The notes: a model not told the origin generated them from the sequence alone. 64,000 nt of DNA from Thalassospira marina (GCF_002844375.1 NZ_CP024199.1:384001-448000), one strand, 5' to 3'; positions 49,204 through 57,987 are shown, counted from the stretch's first letter. A program made the numbers and translations.

Positions 49204-50699
49204 TGCGGTTACATACCCTGTTAAAACATGGCCCGGTTTTGGGGATATCAATGCTGGTACTGGCAGGCTGTGTTACGGCCGGGCCGGAATACCAGGCACC
49301 GCAATTTGATCTGAAGGCAACCTATAGCCCGCAGGTGCCACAAATTGCCGATCATAAACCCGATCAGGCGCGCTGGTGGGAAAGCACAACGGACCAGGTT
49401 TTGGACCAGCTTGTGACCGATGGCATCAAAAGCAATATTGACCTTAAAATTGCCGCCAGCCGCATTGCCGAAGCCCGTGCCGTTGCCCGGGGTGTTACCG
49501 GCGAAAATGGCCCGCAAATCGGGGCCAGTGCGGGCGGGCGCGCTGAACGGCAATGGTCCACCCGCGAGGATGGCAATTATCAGGATGATCTTGGCGGCAA
49601 TGCCGGCATTGATTTGTCCTGGACGCCCGATTTATGGGGCGGGCAGGCGCGTGAAGGGCAGGTCGCCGAAGCCGATATCCTCCAGCAGGTATATTTGCGC
49701 GAAGATGTCTATCGCGTGGTTATTGCCGATATCATCCGTAATTACATCACGCTGCGCGGAACCCAGCAACGCCAGATATTGCTGCGCAATTCGCTGGATT
49801 TGCAACGCCAGACCCGCGATATCGTTGATTTGCGTGCGCAGTCCGGTTTGGCGTCTGACCTCGATTTATCCCGTGCTCGGGCCGAAGTCGCCGATATCGA
49901 GGCAACCCTGCCCGTCCTGCAAACCAGTATTGACCGGTCCATTAACGCCATCGCCATTTTAACTGGCGCACAACCGGGCACCTATCGTGACCTGTTAAGC
50001 CGCTCAGCACCCCTGCCGGAATTTGACAGTGCCCCGCCAATTGGCGTTCCCGCCGATTTGCTGCGCCGTCGTCCCGACGTGCGAGCCGCCGAACTGGGCC
50101 TGATTTCGGCCACAGCGGAAATTGGCGTCCGCACGGCAGAACTTTATCCTGAACTGTCGCTGGATGGCAGCCTGTCACTGGCGGCAACGGGATATGGCAC
50201 CGGGCCAATTGTGCGCACGGCACTGGCCGCCATCAGCGCGGTGATTGATGCCACCATTTATGATGGCGGCGTCCGCAAGGCCAATATCACCGTGGCCGAG
50301 GAACAGGCCCATCAGGCGTTTTACACCTATCGCAAAACCCTGTTATCCGCGATCAGCGATGTTGAATCAGCCATTTTTGGCTATGTCGGTGCGGTATCAC
50401 AGCGCGACAGTCTGATATTGGCGGTATCGCATCACCGTCAGGCGTTTGAACAATCCCGTGTGCGCTATACCCAGGGGCTTTCCAACTTTTTGGACGTGCT
50501 TGATGCCCAGCGTACACTGACACGTTCCGAACAGGACCTGGCCGATGCGCAAACCAGCCTGGAACTTGAAACCATCAATCTGTATTCGGCGGTGGGGCTG
50601 GATGCTGATGAAGTCGATCGGCTCGCTGAAAACATGAACCGCGATAGCGACCATAACGGCAAGGCGTTTGATCCCTATTACATCCAGCCAGCAGGATGA
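49203..50699 (+). CDS. Outer-membrane efflux lipoprotein (NodT family)
   Basis: TolC-like channel of 498 residues. A lipoprotein signal with lipobox LAGC (Cys at residue 23) is followed by QARWWESTTDQVLDQLVTDGI and two repeated helical halves, with the family mark PADLLRRRPDVRAAELGL. Its ATG overlaps the pump stop codon by one base. The C-terminal YYIQPAG extension after the last helix is unusual but short. It completes the tripartite pump. Confidence 0.93.
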   Translation: MRLHTLLKHGPVLGISMLVLAGCVTAGPEYQAPQFDLKATYSPQVPQIADHKPDQARWWESTTDQVLDQLVTDGIKSNIDLKIAASRIAEARAVARGVTGENGPQIGASAGGRAERQWSTREDGNYQDDLGGNAGIDLSWTPDLWGGQAREGQVAEADILQQVYLREDVYRVVIADIIRNYITLRGTQQRQILLRNSLDLQRQTRDIVDLRAQSGLASDLDLSRARAEVADIEATLPVLQTSIDRSINAIAILTGAQPGTYRDLLSRSAPLPEFDSAPPIGVPADLLRRRPDVRAAELGLISATAEIGVRTAELYPELSLDGSLSLAATGYGTGPIVRTALAAISAVIDATIYDGGVRKANITVAEEQAHQAFYTYRKTLLSAISDVESAIFGYVGAVSQRDSLILAVSHHRQAFEQSRVRYTQGLSNFLDVLDAQRTLTRSEQDLADAQTSLELETINLYSAVGLDADEVDRLAENMNRDSDHNGKAFDPYYIQPAG

Positions 50700-50730
50700 T
50701 GACGCGACCTGCAAAGCGTGTGATTTAATG

Positions 50731-50770
50731 AAAACCGGGCGATGAGGGTTCTTCATCGCCCGGTTTTTTT
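50731..50770. terminator. Bidirectional terminator between the RND operon and arsB
   Basis: A perfect 15-bp stem (50731-50745 with 50753-50767) with a GGGTTCT-type loop; T run to 50770 on the plus strand and AAAA on the other side. Confidence 0.92.
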
Positions 50771-50782
50771 AATGTCGAAAAC

Positions 50783-52108
50783 TTACTGCCCGCTAGCAGC
50801 GCCAAGAATGGGATACCAAACCGCCAGCGCAAGCAGGGTCAGGAACAGGACGGGTGTTGTAATAACAATGCCGACCTTCATATATTGCCCCCAACTGATT
50901 TTATGCCCCTTGCCCGCCAGAACATGTAGCCAAAGCAGGGTGGCAAGACTGCCGATCGGGGTGAATTTGGGGCCAAGGTCATTGCCGATCACGTTGGCAT
51001 AAACCATCAATTGCTGCACCAGTGCGGGCACATGGCCATTTACCTGGTCAATCGCCAGCGCGCCGATCAGGGTGGCGGGCATATTGTTCATGACCGATGC
51101 CAGAAAGGCCGCCGCAAAGCCCGATCCAATGGTGGCGACATAGATATTCTGACTGCCAAGCAGGGTAAGTACATGGGCTGCCTCGCTGGTAAGCCATGCC
51201 TGACCCAGCCCGTAAACCACAAGATACATGCCTAGCGAAAACAGCACGATTTGCCAGGGTGCGTTTTTAAGAACATGCGCCAGCGAAATAACCCGTTTGG
51301 ATCGCCCGCCAAACCAGCGCCCGGCAATGGCCATCAGTGCGAGTGCACCCGCCCCCATGAACAGCGAAATGGGGATATCAAGATGCGCTGTCACGAACAA
51401 AGCCACCAGCAAAACGCCGATAATGGGGAAGGCAGCGTAAAATACCTGCCGGTCACGAATGGCGTGGGCGGGGTCTTCCAGGCGTTCAAGCGGGTATTGC
51501 GGCGGAATATCGCGGCGGAAATACAGCCAGAGCACCAGCAGTGTTGCCAGCAGCGAAACGATATCGACCGGCACCATGACCATGGCATAGCGCGAAAAGC
51601 TGACATCAAAGAAATTGGCGCTGACGATATTGACCAGATTGGAAATCACCAGCGGCAGGCTGGTTGAATCCGCGACAAATCCGGTCGCGATAATAAAGGC
51701 CAGCGCGGACTTTTCGCTAAATTTCAGGCGCATCAGAATGGCCAGAACAATAGGTGTCAAAAGCAGGGCCGCACCATCATTGGCAAAAAAGGCCGAAATG
51801 GCCGCGCCAAGAATAATGATTAACGGAAACAGCAAACGTCCGTTCCCCTTGCCCCAGCGGGCAATATGCAGGGCTGCCCAGGCAAAAAAACCGGCATCAT
51901 CAAGGACCAGCGAAATAATGATCAGCGCGACAAAGGTGAATGTCGCATCCCAGACAATATCCCAGACAATGGAAACATCCCCCCAGCCAACCACACCGGT
52001 CAGAAGGGCAATGATGGCGCCTGCCATGGCGCTCCAGCCAATGCCAAGACCGCGCGGCTGCCAGATCACGAAAACAAGCGTGATGACAAATATCAGCAAT
52101 GCAAGCAC
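50783..52108 (-). CDS. arsB: Arsenite efflux pump ArsB
   Basis: Arsenite/proton antiporter of 441 residues with about 12 membrane helices. Typical segments: LALLIFVITLVFVIWQPRGLGIGWSA, FFANDGAALLLTPIVLA and SVMNNMPATLIGALAI. I chose GTG 52108, which has AGGGGA upstream and gives the usual ArsB N-terminus; the frame runs on to 52174 into arsH. Last gene of arsR-arsC-arsH-arsB, 13 bases after arsH. Confidence 0.95.
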   Translation of the reverse strand: MLALLIFVITLVFVIWQPRGLGIGWSAMAGAIIALLTGVVGWGDVSIVWDIVWDATFTFVALIIISLVLDDAGFFAWAALHIARWGKGNGRLLFPLIIILGAAISAFFANDGAALLLTPIVLAILMRLKFSEKSALAFIIATGFVADSTSLPLVISNLVNIVSANFFDVSFSRYAMVMVPVDIVSLLATLLVLWLYFRRDIPPQYPLERLEDPAHAIRDRQVFYAAFPIIGVLLVALFVTAHLDIPISLFMGAGALALMAIAGRWFGGRSKRVISLAHVLKNAPWQIVLFSLGMYLVVYGLGQAWLTSEAAHVLTLLGSQNIYVATIGSGFAAAFLASVMNNMPATLIGALAIDQVNGHVPALVQQLMVYANVIGNDLGPKFTPIGSLATLLWLHVLAGKGHKISWGQYMKVGIVITTPVLFLTLLALAVWYPILGAASGQ

Positions 52109-52121
52109 GTGCGTCCCCTGA

Positions 52122-52847
52122 CTAGATGGAAGGCTGATTGACCCGCCGGGAAAGTTCCTCGGCGGTTTCAACACGTTCGGAATAACGTGCTGTCAGATAG
52201 CTGGAATGATGGCGGGTTAACCAGGTGAATTTGGCCAGTTCTTCACACACATCAACAACCCGGCTGTAATAGGGCGATGGTTTCATGCGGCCAGCATCGT
52301 CAAACTCGTTAAAGGCCTTTGCCACCGATGACTGGTTGGGAATGGTCAGCATCCGCATCCAGCGGCCTAAAATGCGCATCTGGTTGACAGCGTTAAAACT
52401 TTGGCTGCCGCCACATACCTGCATGATCGCCAGTGTCTTGCCCTGTGTCGGGCGTACACCGCCCAGTGACAGGGGGATCCAGTCGATCTGGGCTTTCATG
52501 ACGGCTGTCATGGCACCATGGCGTTCCGGGCTGACCCAAACCATGCCTTCGGCCCATTCGGCCAGGCCGCGCAATTCGTGGACCTTGGGGTGGTCAACCC
52601 CGGCGTCATCGGGCAGGGGCAGGCCGGACGGGTTAAATGTTTTAACCTCGCAGCCATACCATTCCAGAAGGCGCGATGCCTCCTCGGATAACAGCCGGGA
52701 AAAGGACCGTTCCCGCAATGACCCATAAAGCACAAGGATACGCGGCGCATGGGTTGGCGCATCGGGGCCAGCCAGGCGGGCATAATCAATGGGGTGCAGG
52801 CAGTCGCCATTAATGCCAGGCAGGGTGGATAAATCTTTGTCAGTCAT
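52122..52847 (-). CDS. arsH: ArsH NADPH-dependent flavin reductase
   Basis: Flavoprotein of 241 residues of the ArsH group; homologues oxidise trivalent organoarsenicals such as methylarsenite and reduce quinones or azo dyes. The FMN site is [15 protein letters not shown], followed by the signature [22 protein letters not shown]. It starts two bases after the arsC stop. Its presence suggests resistance to methylated arsenic as well as to inorganic arsenite. Confidence 0.95.
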   Translation of the reverse strand: MTDKDLSTLPGINGDCLHPIDYARLAGPDAPTHAPRILVLYGSLRERSFSRLLSEEASRLLEWYGCEVKTFNPSGLPLPDDAGVDHPKVHELRGLAEWAEGMVWVSPERHGAMTAVMKAQIDWIPLSLGGVRPTQGKTLAIMQVCGGSQSFNAVNQMRILGRWMRMLTIPNQSSVAKAFNEFDDAGRMKPSPYYSRVVDVCEELAKFTWLTRHHSSYLTARYSERVETAEELSRRVNQPSI

Positions 52848-52849
52848 TT

Positions 52850-53260
52850 TCAGTCTGCGGGCGTAAGGGTGATGACTTCGCCGTCTTCCTTGGTGAAAGA
52901 CGATACCGGATGGGGCAGCAGGGCCAGCACCTGTTCAGACGGGCGGCACAGCCTTGCGCCCATTTCTGTCACAACAATGGGCCGGTTGATCAGGATGGGA
53001 TGGGCCATCATGGCATCGATCAGGGCATCGTCGGTCAGGGTTGGGTCATCAAGGCCCAGTTCATCATAAGGGGTGCCTTTGCGACGCAAAAGGTCGCGCG
53101 GGGTGATGCCCATTGCCGCAATCAGGTCGCACAGTTTGGCGCGCGATGGCGGGGTTTTCAGATATTCGATGACATGGGGTTCTTCGCCGGACTGGCGCAT
53201 AATTTCCAGCGTGTTGCGCGATGTGCCACAGGCCGGGTTGTGATAAATCACCGAGATCAT
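52850..53260 (-). CDS. arsC: Arsenate reductase ArsC (glutaredoxin type)
   Basis: Arsenate reductase of 136 residues that uses glutathione and glutaredoxin. Catalytic Cys in [13 protein letters not shown]; the arginines expected from E. coli ArsC occur in GTPYDEL-downstream PILINRPIV and [10 protein letters not shown]. The start ATG 53260 overlaps the arsR stop as ATGA, so translation is coupled. Confidence 0.95.
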   Translation of the reverse strand: MISVIYHNPACGTSRNTLEIMRQSGEEPHVIEYLKTPPSRAKLCDLIAAMGITPRDLLRRKGTPYDELGLDDPTLTDDALIDAMMAHPILINRPIVVTEMGARLCRPSEQVLALLPHPVSSFTKEDGEVITLTPAD

Positions 53261-53613
53261 TTTTGCGGTTCCGTTTTGCACGATGCCGGTGCGACCCCGG
53301 TCAGGGCGATGGGCTGGCACAGTTCGGGGTGGCCAGCACAGCAATCATTAACCATGAAGCCCAGCATGTCGTTCATGCGCGTCAGGCTGGCACGGTAAAT
53401 GATGGATCGCCCCTGCCGTTTTGATGTGATCAGCCCGGAACGCGATAACACACCCAAATGGGCCGACATCGTGTTGTGCGGAACATCAAGCAGGCGCGCA
53501 AGTTCCCCCGCAGGCAAACCTTCCGGTTCATGCCTGACCAGCAGGCGGAAGGCCTCAAGACGGGTGATTTGCGACAGGGCCGTAAAGGCATCGATAATTT
53601 CATTTGTGTCCAT
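53257..53613 (-). CDS. arsR: ArsR arsenite-responsive repressor
   Basis: ArsR/SmtB winged-helix repressor of 118 residues. Helix-turn-helix in LPAGELARLLDVPHNTMSAHLGVLSRSGLI; the usual alpha-3 CVCDL arsenic site is absent. Instead a Cys pair VNDCCAGHPELC near the C-terminus could bind As(III), as in the type found in Acidithiobacillus and Corynebacterium. Start ATG 53613 (MDTNEIIDAF). First gene of the operon, with an inverted repeat across its start. Confidence 0.92.
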   Translation of the reverse strand: MDTNEIIDAFTALSQITRLEAFRLLVRHEPEGLPAGELARLLDVPHNTMSAHLGVLSRSGLITSKRQGRSIIYRASLTRMNDMLGFMVNDCCAGHPELCQPIALTGVAPASCKTEPQK

Positions 53614-53633
53614 ATGTCCAAGAATATGGACAC
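53606..53633. promoter_or_regulatory. Candidate ArsR operator overlapping the arsR start
   Basis: GTGTCCATA (53606-53614) and TATGGACAC (53625-53633) form a perfect 9-bp inverted repeat with ten bases between; an extra TGTCCA half-site begins at 53615. The element covers the arsR ATG (53611-53613), so a bound repressor would block transcription or translation initiation. Confidence 0.65.
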
Positions 53634-53764
53634 ATTGGGTCGCTGGCAACAGCAATTTTCGCTTGGTCTGTATTTGGATCTGTATTTGGGCCTGTATCAG
53701 GCAGGCAGGATGCTGGTGATATATGGCCAAAAGGGCGGGAAACGGGGGGCGGCATTATGCGTTG

Positions 53765-53803
53765 GAAAAAACAAACCCCGCCATCACATGGAATGGCGGG
53801 GTT
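53765..53803 (-). terminator. Rho-independent terminator of the PAS chemoreceptor gene
   Basis: AACCCCGCCAT (53774-53784) pairs perfectly with ATGGCGGGGTT (53793-53803), eight-base loop. On the minus strand it is followed by TGTTTTTTCC. Confidence 0.88.
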
Positions 53804-53832
53804 CGCATAGGGGCGAGTTTGATGCGCCAATA

Positions 53833-55065
53833 TTACTCGGCGTTTTTTAGCAAACCCTTAACCTGGCTATAAAGCGTATCGGAATGGCCGGAAAGATCGG
53901 TCGAGAAGGCAGCAAGGCGGTTTGCCTGGTCCGATGCCTGGTCTGCCAGATCATCCAGATTGCCAAGATCGCGCGAGATCATTTGCACGCCATTGGCGAC
54001 TTCCTGAATATTGACGGTGATTTCCTGGGATGCGGAACGCTGCTGTTCAACAACGGCACCCAGGTTCCCGGCGATTTCTTCGTTTTCTTCGATCACGGTG
54101 CGGGTATCGCCCAGTTCATTGACAACACGGCTGGTATTGTCGCGAATGGCGCTGATGCGATCGGTGATTTCCTGGGTCGAACGCGCCGTCTGGGTTGCCA
54201 GGGTTTTCACTTCGTTGGCAACCACGGCAAAACCTTTTCCGGCATCGCCCGCACGGGCTGCTTCGATGGTGGCGTTCAGGGCCAGAAGGTTGGTCTGGCT
54301 TGCGATATCCTGAATGATTTTAACCACCGAACCGATTTCATCGACAGCTTCGCTCAGCTGGTTCATCACCGAACCGGTATGGTCCATTTCCTTGACCGCG
54401 CGATTGGCAATTTCGGTCAGCCGGTCGATCTGGCTGGAAATTTCATTGATCGACTGGGTCATTTCTTCGGATGCGGAAGCAACGCGCTGTGCGGTTACGG
54501 CGGTGTTATCGGCAGCACCACGCACCGAACCGGCCAGATCGGCACTGGTGGCCGATGTCTGCGTCAGTTCACCAGAAAGCTTTTTAAGGGCAACGGCGGA
54601 ATTGCTGACTTCGCCAGACAGTTCAACGCAGCTTTTGCCCAGGGTGACTTCGTCGGTGATGATATCGGCCGAAAGGGCAAAGCCATTCGGGGTGCCATCG
54701 TCATTTTTCATGACGGTGATGGCAACAAGGATGGTGTCGTTATCAATGCGGATACGATATTCCAGCGGCAAACGGCTGAGCGAACGGCCCAGATTGCGGA
54801 ATTTATCCTGGCCCAGAACGCGGTGCAGGTCGTTGATATGTTTACCCTTGGCAGAAGCTGCAGCCTCGCCGCGCCCGGAATAGATCAGTTCACCAAAACC
54901 ATAGGACATGTAACGCACATTGCCATCAAGGTCGCAGGCAAGCAGGCGGCTGGGAATGGCGTTAAGGATGTGCTTGTAAAGCAGGGCTTCTTCCTGCTGC
55001 TGGGCCTGCGCCTGGGATAGGGCGGCCTGGTTTTCGGCGATCTGATTGCGTTTCGACAGAAACAT
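53833..55065 (-). CDS. Soluble PAS-domain methyl-accepting chemotaxis protein
   Basis: Receptor of 410 residues without membrane helices. A Gln/Ala-rich N-terminal helix ([19 protein letters not shown]) leads into a PAS domain (about 40-145, [23 protein letters not shown]) and then a signalling domain with tip [21 protein letters not shown]. The start is ATG 55065 after GGGGGAATAATA; the longer frame upstream is non-coding. It probably senses an internal cue such as redox or energy state. It is followed by a terminator that separates it from ars. Confidence 0.92.
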   Translation of the reverse strand: MFLSKRNQIAENQAALSQAQAQQQEEALLYKHILNAIPSRLLACDLDGNVRYMSYGFGELIYSGRGEAAASAKGKHINDLHRVLGQDKFRNLGRSLSRLPLEYRIRIDNDTILVAITVMKNDDGTPNGFALSADIITDEVTLGKSCVELSGEVSNSAVALKKLSGELTQTSATSADLAGSVRGAADNTAVTAQRVASASEEMTQSINEISSQIDRLTEIANRAVKEMDHTGSVMNQLSEAVDEIGSVVKIIQDIASQTNLLALNATIEAARAGDAGKGFAVVANEVKTLATQTARSTQEITDRISAIRDNTSRVVNELGDTRTVIEENEEIAGNLGAVVEQQRSASQEITVNIQEVANGVQMISRDLGNLDDLADQASDQANRLAAFSTDLSGHSDTLYSQVKGLLKNAE

Positions 55066-55714
55066 TATTATTCCCCCTTGTGAAATCCGTGCCCGCCAAC
55101 TTTTGTGGCTTGCCGCGTGGATACAGCCCCTCTGGAACCCCTGCCTGCTTTTGGCATCCAAAGTTGAAATCGGCGTACCCGCGAAACTATGTCGCGGGAT
55201 TTTCATGGTGATATCAAATGGAAAAGAAAATTGCCTGCAAAGCACCTTCCAACCGGGCGGGGGGATTGGCGATATGGGGTTATAAAACATAATCTTGCGT
55301 ATATAAAAATTGCCAATTTTTGTAACGAAACCGATATGGCTTATACAAAGGTTTTGTCGAATCGTTTTCGCGGCGCGGCGTAACGAGTCGCATCGCAATT
55401 TTTGCGTATGGCGGCGGGTAATTTTGCAGTTCTGTTGTCGGTTTAACGAATTGATACGCGATAAGATAATGATTTGCCGGGATATTTTATTTCAGGTGGA
55501 TTTTTGATGCTGTGATTTGTTTGTTATGGTTGTGGTTTGGCTGGGGATGGAGGTTTTGTCTGGCGCGGTGAAAGGCCGGGTAATGTTGCGATGCAATATG
55601 ATCCGCATCACCTACGATAGGGTGGGGTGGATGCTCGATACTTCAAATTTGTCGCAAAACCGCCTAAACCGTTGATATGGAATTCATCCATTCCATTCAG
55701 GAAAGAACGGAATA
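55066..55714. other. Long AT-rich region between the PAS chemoreceptor and alkB
   Basis: About 650 bases without a credible gene; frames here lack ribosome binding sites. The AT-rich centre (55270-55530) likely carries two divergent promoters. I saw no repeat or strong hairpin. Confidence 0.55.
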
Positions 55715-56326
55715 ATGCGCGATCTGTTTGCCGACCAGCCCCCGCAAAATATTTTGCCCTGTGATGGCGAAGCCTGGCTTCACCGGGATATTTTACCCCT
55801 AAGCGAGGCCGACCGCGTATTTGACCGTTTGCATATGGCCCTGAACTGGCAGCAGGAAACAGCCCATATCATGGGCCGTGATATTGCCGTACCACGGCTG
55901 ACTTCCTGGTATGGCGAAGTCGCCTATCGCTATAGCGGTGTTTATCACCCGGCAGCCCCGTTCCCCAAGGTGTTGCTGCCGCTGCGCCAGCTGGTCGAAG
56001 AACGCGCCGGGCAAAGCTTTAACACCGTGCTGTTGAACCTGTATCGCGATGGGCGCGACAGCGTTTCATGGCATGCCGATGATGAAGATGTGCTGGGTGA
56101 AAACCCGGTCATTGCCAGCCTGTCCTTTGGCGGGGAAAGGCGGTTTCACATGCGCCATAAACATAATGGCGAACGCGTCAGCATTGATTTGCCCCATAAT
56201 TCCCTGCTGATCATGGGCGGCACCATGCAGCATCACTGGGTGCATCAGATCCCCAAAACCGCCAAGCCGGTTGACCCGCGCATTAACCTGACCTTTCGCA
56301 AAACCGTTGCCGAACGCCGCGCCTGA
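55715..56326 (+). CDS. alkB: AlkB-like DNA demethylase (2-oxoglutarate dioxygenase)
   Basis: Fe(II)/2-oxoglutarate oxygenase of 203 residues that repairs 1-methyladenine and 3-methylcytosine. Iron ligands H and D in VSWHADDEDVLG and the distal His in HHWVHQIPK; 2-oxoglutarate is held by Arg in RINLTFRKT. The pattern PRLTSWYG and NTVLLNLYRDGRDSVSWHADDE is closest to the AlkB2-type subgroup. ACGGAATA precedes ATG 55715. No ada regulator is adjacent; the tag gene lies 2.7 kb downstream. Confidence 0.92.
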   Translation: MRDLFADQPPQNILPCDGEAWLHRDILPLSEADRVFDRLHMALNWQQETAHIMGRDIAVPRLTSWYGEVAYRYSGVYHPAAPFPKVLLPLRQLVEERAGQSFNTVLLNLYRDGRDSVSWHADDEDVLGENPVIASLSFGGERRFHMRHKHNGERVSIDLPHNSLLIMGGTMQHHWVHQIPKTAKPVDPRINLTFRKTVAERRA

Positions 56327-56418
56327 TTTAAGGCAAGGGTTTTAAAATCTCACCCCTTTTTGCGCGGCAAATGCCAATTTGTTTTCCTGGCGGTTCACGG
56401 GTCTTCCTGATCATCTCC

Positions 56419-56530
56419 CGACTGCCGACTGCCGACTGCCGACTGCTGACTGGCAACTGGCAACTGGCAACTGGCAAATGGGGAATGGGGAATGGGGAAT
56501 GGGGAATGGGGAATGGGGAATGGGGAATAA
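56419..56530. repeat. Heptanucleotide tandem array with stepwise changing unit
   Basis: About 16 consecutive 7-base units in strict register: CGACTGC four times, TGACTGG once, CAACTGG three times, CAAATGG once, GGAATGG six times, then GGAATAA. The central AxTG is kept throughout. It resembles the short tandemly repeated sequences of filamentous cyanobacteria. No coding or CRISPR-like organisation. Confidence 0.95.
56480..56525 (+). other. G-quadruplex motif within the heptamer array
   Basis: Seven runs of GGGG (starting at 56480, 56487, 56494, 56501, 56508, 56515 and 56522) separated each time by AAT. Any four neighbouring runs can form a four-tetrad parallel quadruplex with three-base loops on the plus strand, which is also the alkB mRNA strand. 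Confidence 0.85.
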
Positions 56531-56586
56531 GGTGTGGTGGCCTGGCCTCGCCTCGCCCCGCGCGGTTATTTTCAGTCGTGTACGCT

Positions 56587-56623
56587 TGTATCGAGCAGGA
56601 TTGTATCGTGTCGCTTTATATCG
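56587..56623. repeat. Degenerate 15-bp repeat
   Basis: Three copies of a TGTATCG-like core at a spacing of 15 bases (the TATCG or ATATCG cores near 56589, 56604 and 56619). Low copy and imperfect, so it may be chance or a decayed array. Confidence 0.35.
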
Positions 56624-56653
56624 TGCACGGTCGGTTATGGCCGTCTTACGCGC

Positions 56654-56686
56654 AAAAAAAAACCGCCCCTGAAAAAGTTGGGGCGG
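56654..56686 (-). terminator. Orphan terminator-like hairpin
   Basis: CCGCCCC (56663-56669) pairs with GGGGCGG (56680-56686), ten-base loop. On the minus strand it is followed by nine T. No minus-strand gene lies upstream of it, so it may end a short transcript started near the LacI operators. Confidence 0.55.
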
Positions 56687-56790
56687 CAGGATATCGAAGT
56701 GCAATGCGAAATTGCCGGGAAAACCGCAAACACATAAAGCGCGCGGCAGTGGCAGATTGTGAAGGGAGAATCTGCCAGACAGAATCGTAA

Positions 56791-56802
56791 TGAATCGATT
56801 CA
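56791..56802. promoter_or_regulatory. LacI-type operator 1
   Basis: TGAATCGATTCA is a perfect 12-bp palindrome with the central CG expected of LacI/GalR operators, 127 bases before the regulator start codon. Confidence 0.7.
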
Positions 56803-56848
56803 ACAAAGCCATAGTGGCGGTGCGGGGTGGCATCTGTCAATATTATCG

Positions 56849-56860
56849 TGAACCGATTCA
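56849..56860. promoter_or_regulatory. LacI-type operator 2
   Basis: TGAACCGATTCA differs from operator 1 at one base. Centre-to-centre distance is 58 bases. Two sites in tandem just before the regulator gene suggest autoregulation, possibly with looping. Confidence 0.65.
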
Positions 56861-56928
56861 AAAAAATGTTATCGAATATGTTATTGTGCCAGCGCACGAT
56901 GGCAGAAAAACGGGGAGAATTTCGGCAT

Positions 56929-57987
56929 ATGGGCAATCGGGTTCGTCTGGTGGATGTGGCCAGGGCCGCAGGGGTTTCCCAGGGAACGGCATCCAATGCG
57001 TTTGGCAAACCGCATCTGGTGCGCGAAGAATTACGCGAAAAGATTTTGGCCGCTGCTGCCGAACTGGGTTATCGCGGGCCGCATGTGATGGCCCGTATGC
57101 TGCGAACCGGCAAGGCCGGGGCGCTGGGGGTGGTTTTTCCCGATAACCTTGAATATGCCTTTAGCGACCCCGTCGCGATTGAATTGCTGCGCGGTATTGG
57201 CCGCGAATGTGCGCGCCAGTCGGTCAATATGATGATCATTTCGGCTGAAAACCACGAACAGGCGGTAACAGCAGTAAATAATGCCGCGGTCGATGCGTTT
57301 CTGGTGCATTGCTATTCCGATAATAACGATGTGATTTCGGCCATTCGCCGCCGCAACCTGCCAATGGTTGGCATTGATACCGATATTGTCGGGGCAACCG
57401 CGACCGTGGTGCTGGATGATTTTGAAGGGGCGGCAAGTGCTGCGCGCCATTTGCTGGAATGCGGTTCCCGCAAATTTGCCATTCTGTCGCTTCAGGCCGA
57501 TGAAGACGGGCAATTTGGCCTGATGGATGCGCGCAGGCGTGGGTCTGTCAGCCACCGTGTGGTGCGCGAACGGCTGGCGGGTTATCATTCGGTGTTAAAG
57601 GATGCCGGTATTGGTGTTACCGATATCGTGCATGTCGAATGTGAAAACCTGTCGGAAAATGTGCGTGCCCAGGTCATCGACCTGATGGCGCAGTTCCCCG
57701 ATATTGATGGCATTCTTGCCATGTCGGACGTGATTGCGATTGGCGCGCTGGAGGGGCTGGCAAAAACCGGCCATGATGTGCCTAACAAAGTACGTGTGAT
57801 TGGCATTGATGGTGTCGCGCGTGGGGCGCGCACAACCCCACCCCTGACCACTGTGGCGCAAAATTCGGTTGAAAAGGGCCGTATTGCCGCCGAACTGGCC
57901 CTGGCAGGTGATGATGTGGCCGAACCGGTTTTGCTGAAAACCCGGTTGCTGGTACGTGCCAGCAGCAAGGCCACCGATCAGGGCTAA
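56929..57987 (+). CDS. LacI-family transcriptional regulator
   Basis: Repressor of 352 residues. Helix-turn-helix and hinge: VRLVDVARAAGVSQGTASNAFGKPHLVREELREKILAAAAELGYRG, then a periplasmic-binding-like effector domain with GALGVVFPDN and VIGIDGVARGARTTPPLTTV. The start ATG 56929 has GGGGAG upstream; ATG 56899 is in frame. No sugar transporter is directly downstream; the nearest operon is the ABC importer 1.3 kb away beyond tag. Effector and targets are unknown. Confidence 0.92.
   Translation: MGNRVRLVDVARAAGVSQGTASNAFGKPHLVREELREKILAAAAELGYRGPHVMARMLRTGKAGALGVVFPDNLEYAFSDPVAIELLRGIGRECARQSVNMMIISAENHEQAVTAVNNAAVDAFLVHCYSDNNDVISAIRRRNLPMVGIDTDIVGATATVVLDDFEGAASAARHLLECGSRKFAILSLQADEDGQFGLMDARRRGSVSHRVVRERLAGYHSVLKDAGIGVTDIVHVECENLSENVRAQVIDLMAQFPDIDGILAMSDVIAIGALEGLAKTGHDVPNKVRVIGIDGVARGARTTPPLTTVAQNSVEKGRIAAELALAGDDVAEPVLLKTRLLVRASSKATDQG

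Larger units (their letters stand above)
56327..56928. other. Repeat-rich region between alkB and the LacI-type gene
   Basis: About 600 bases with no gene. In order: heptamer array (56419-56530), degenerate 15-bp repeats (56587-56623), an orphan terminator-like hairpin on the minus strand (56654-56686), and two LacI-type operators (56791-56860). Frames crossing the array encode only repeat peptides. Confidence 0.8.

Noticed and set aside
55046..55507. Several plus-strand frames in the region before alkB
   Set aside because: They arise in AT-rich non-coding DNA or antisense to the chemoreceptor, without translation signals.
56419..56530. CRISPR array
   Set aside because: Units are 7 bases with no spacers and no cas genes in the window.
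56371..56790. Open frames through the heptamer array encoding repeats such as MGNGEW
   Set aside because: A 7-base unit read in triplets gives a 7-residue peptide repeat in every frame; there is no ribosome binding site or family match. It is a repeat artefact.
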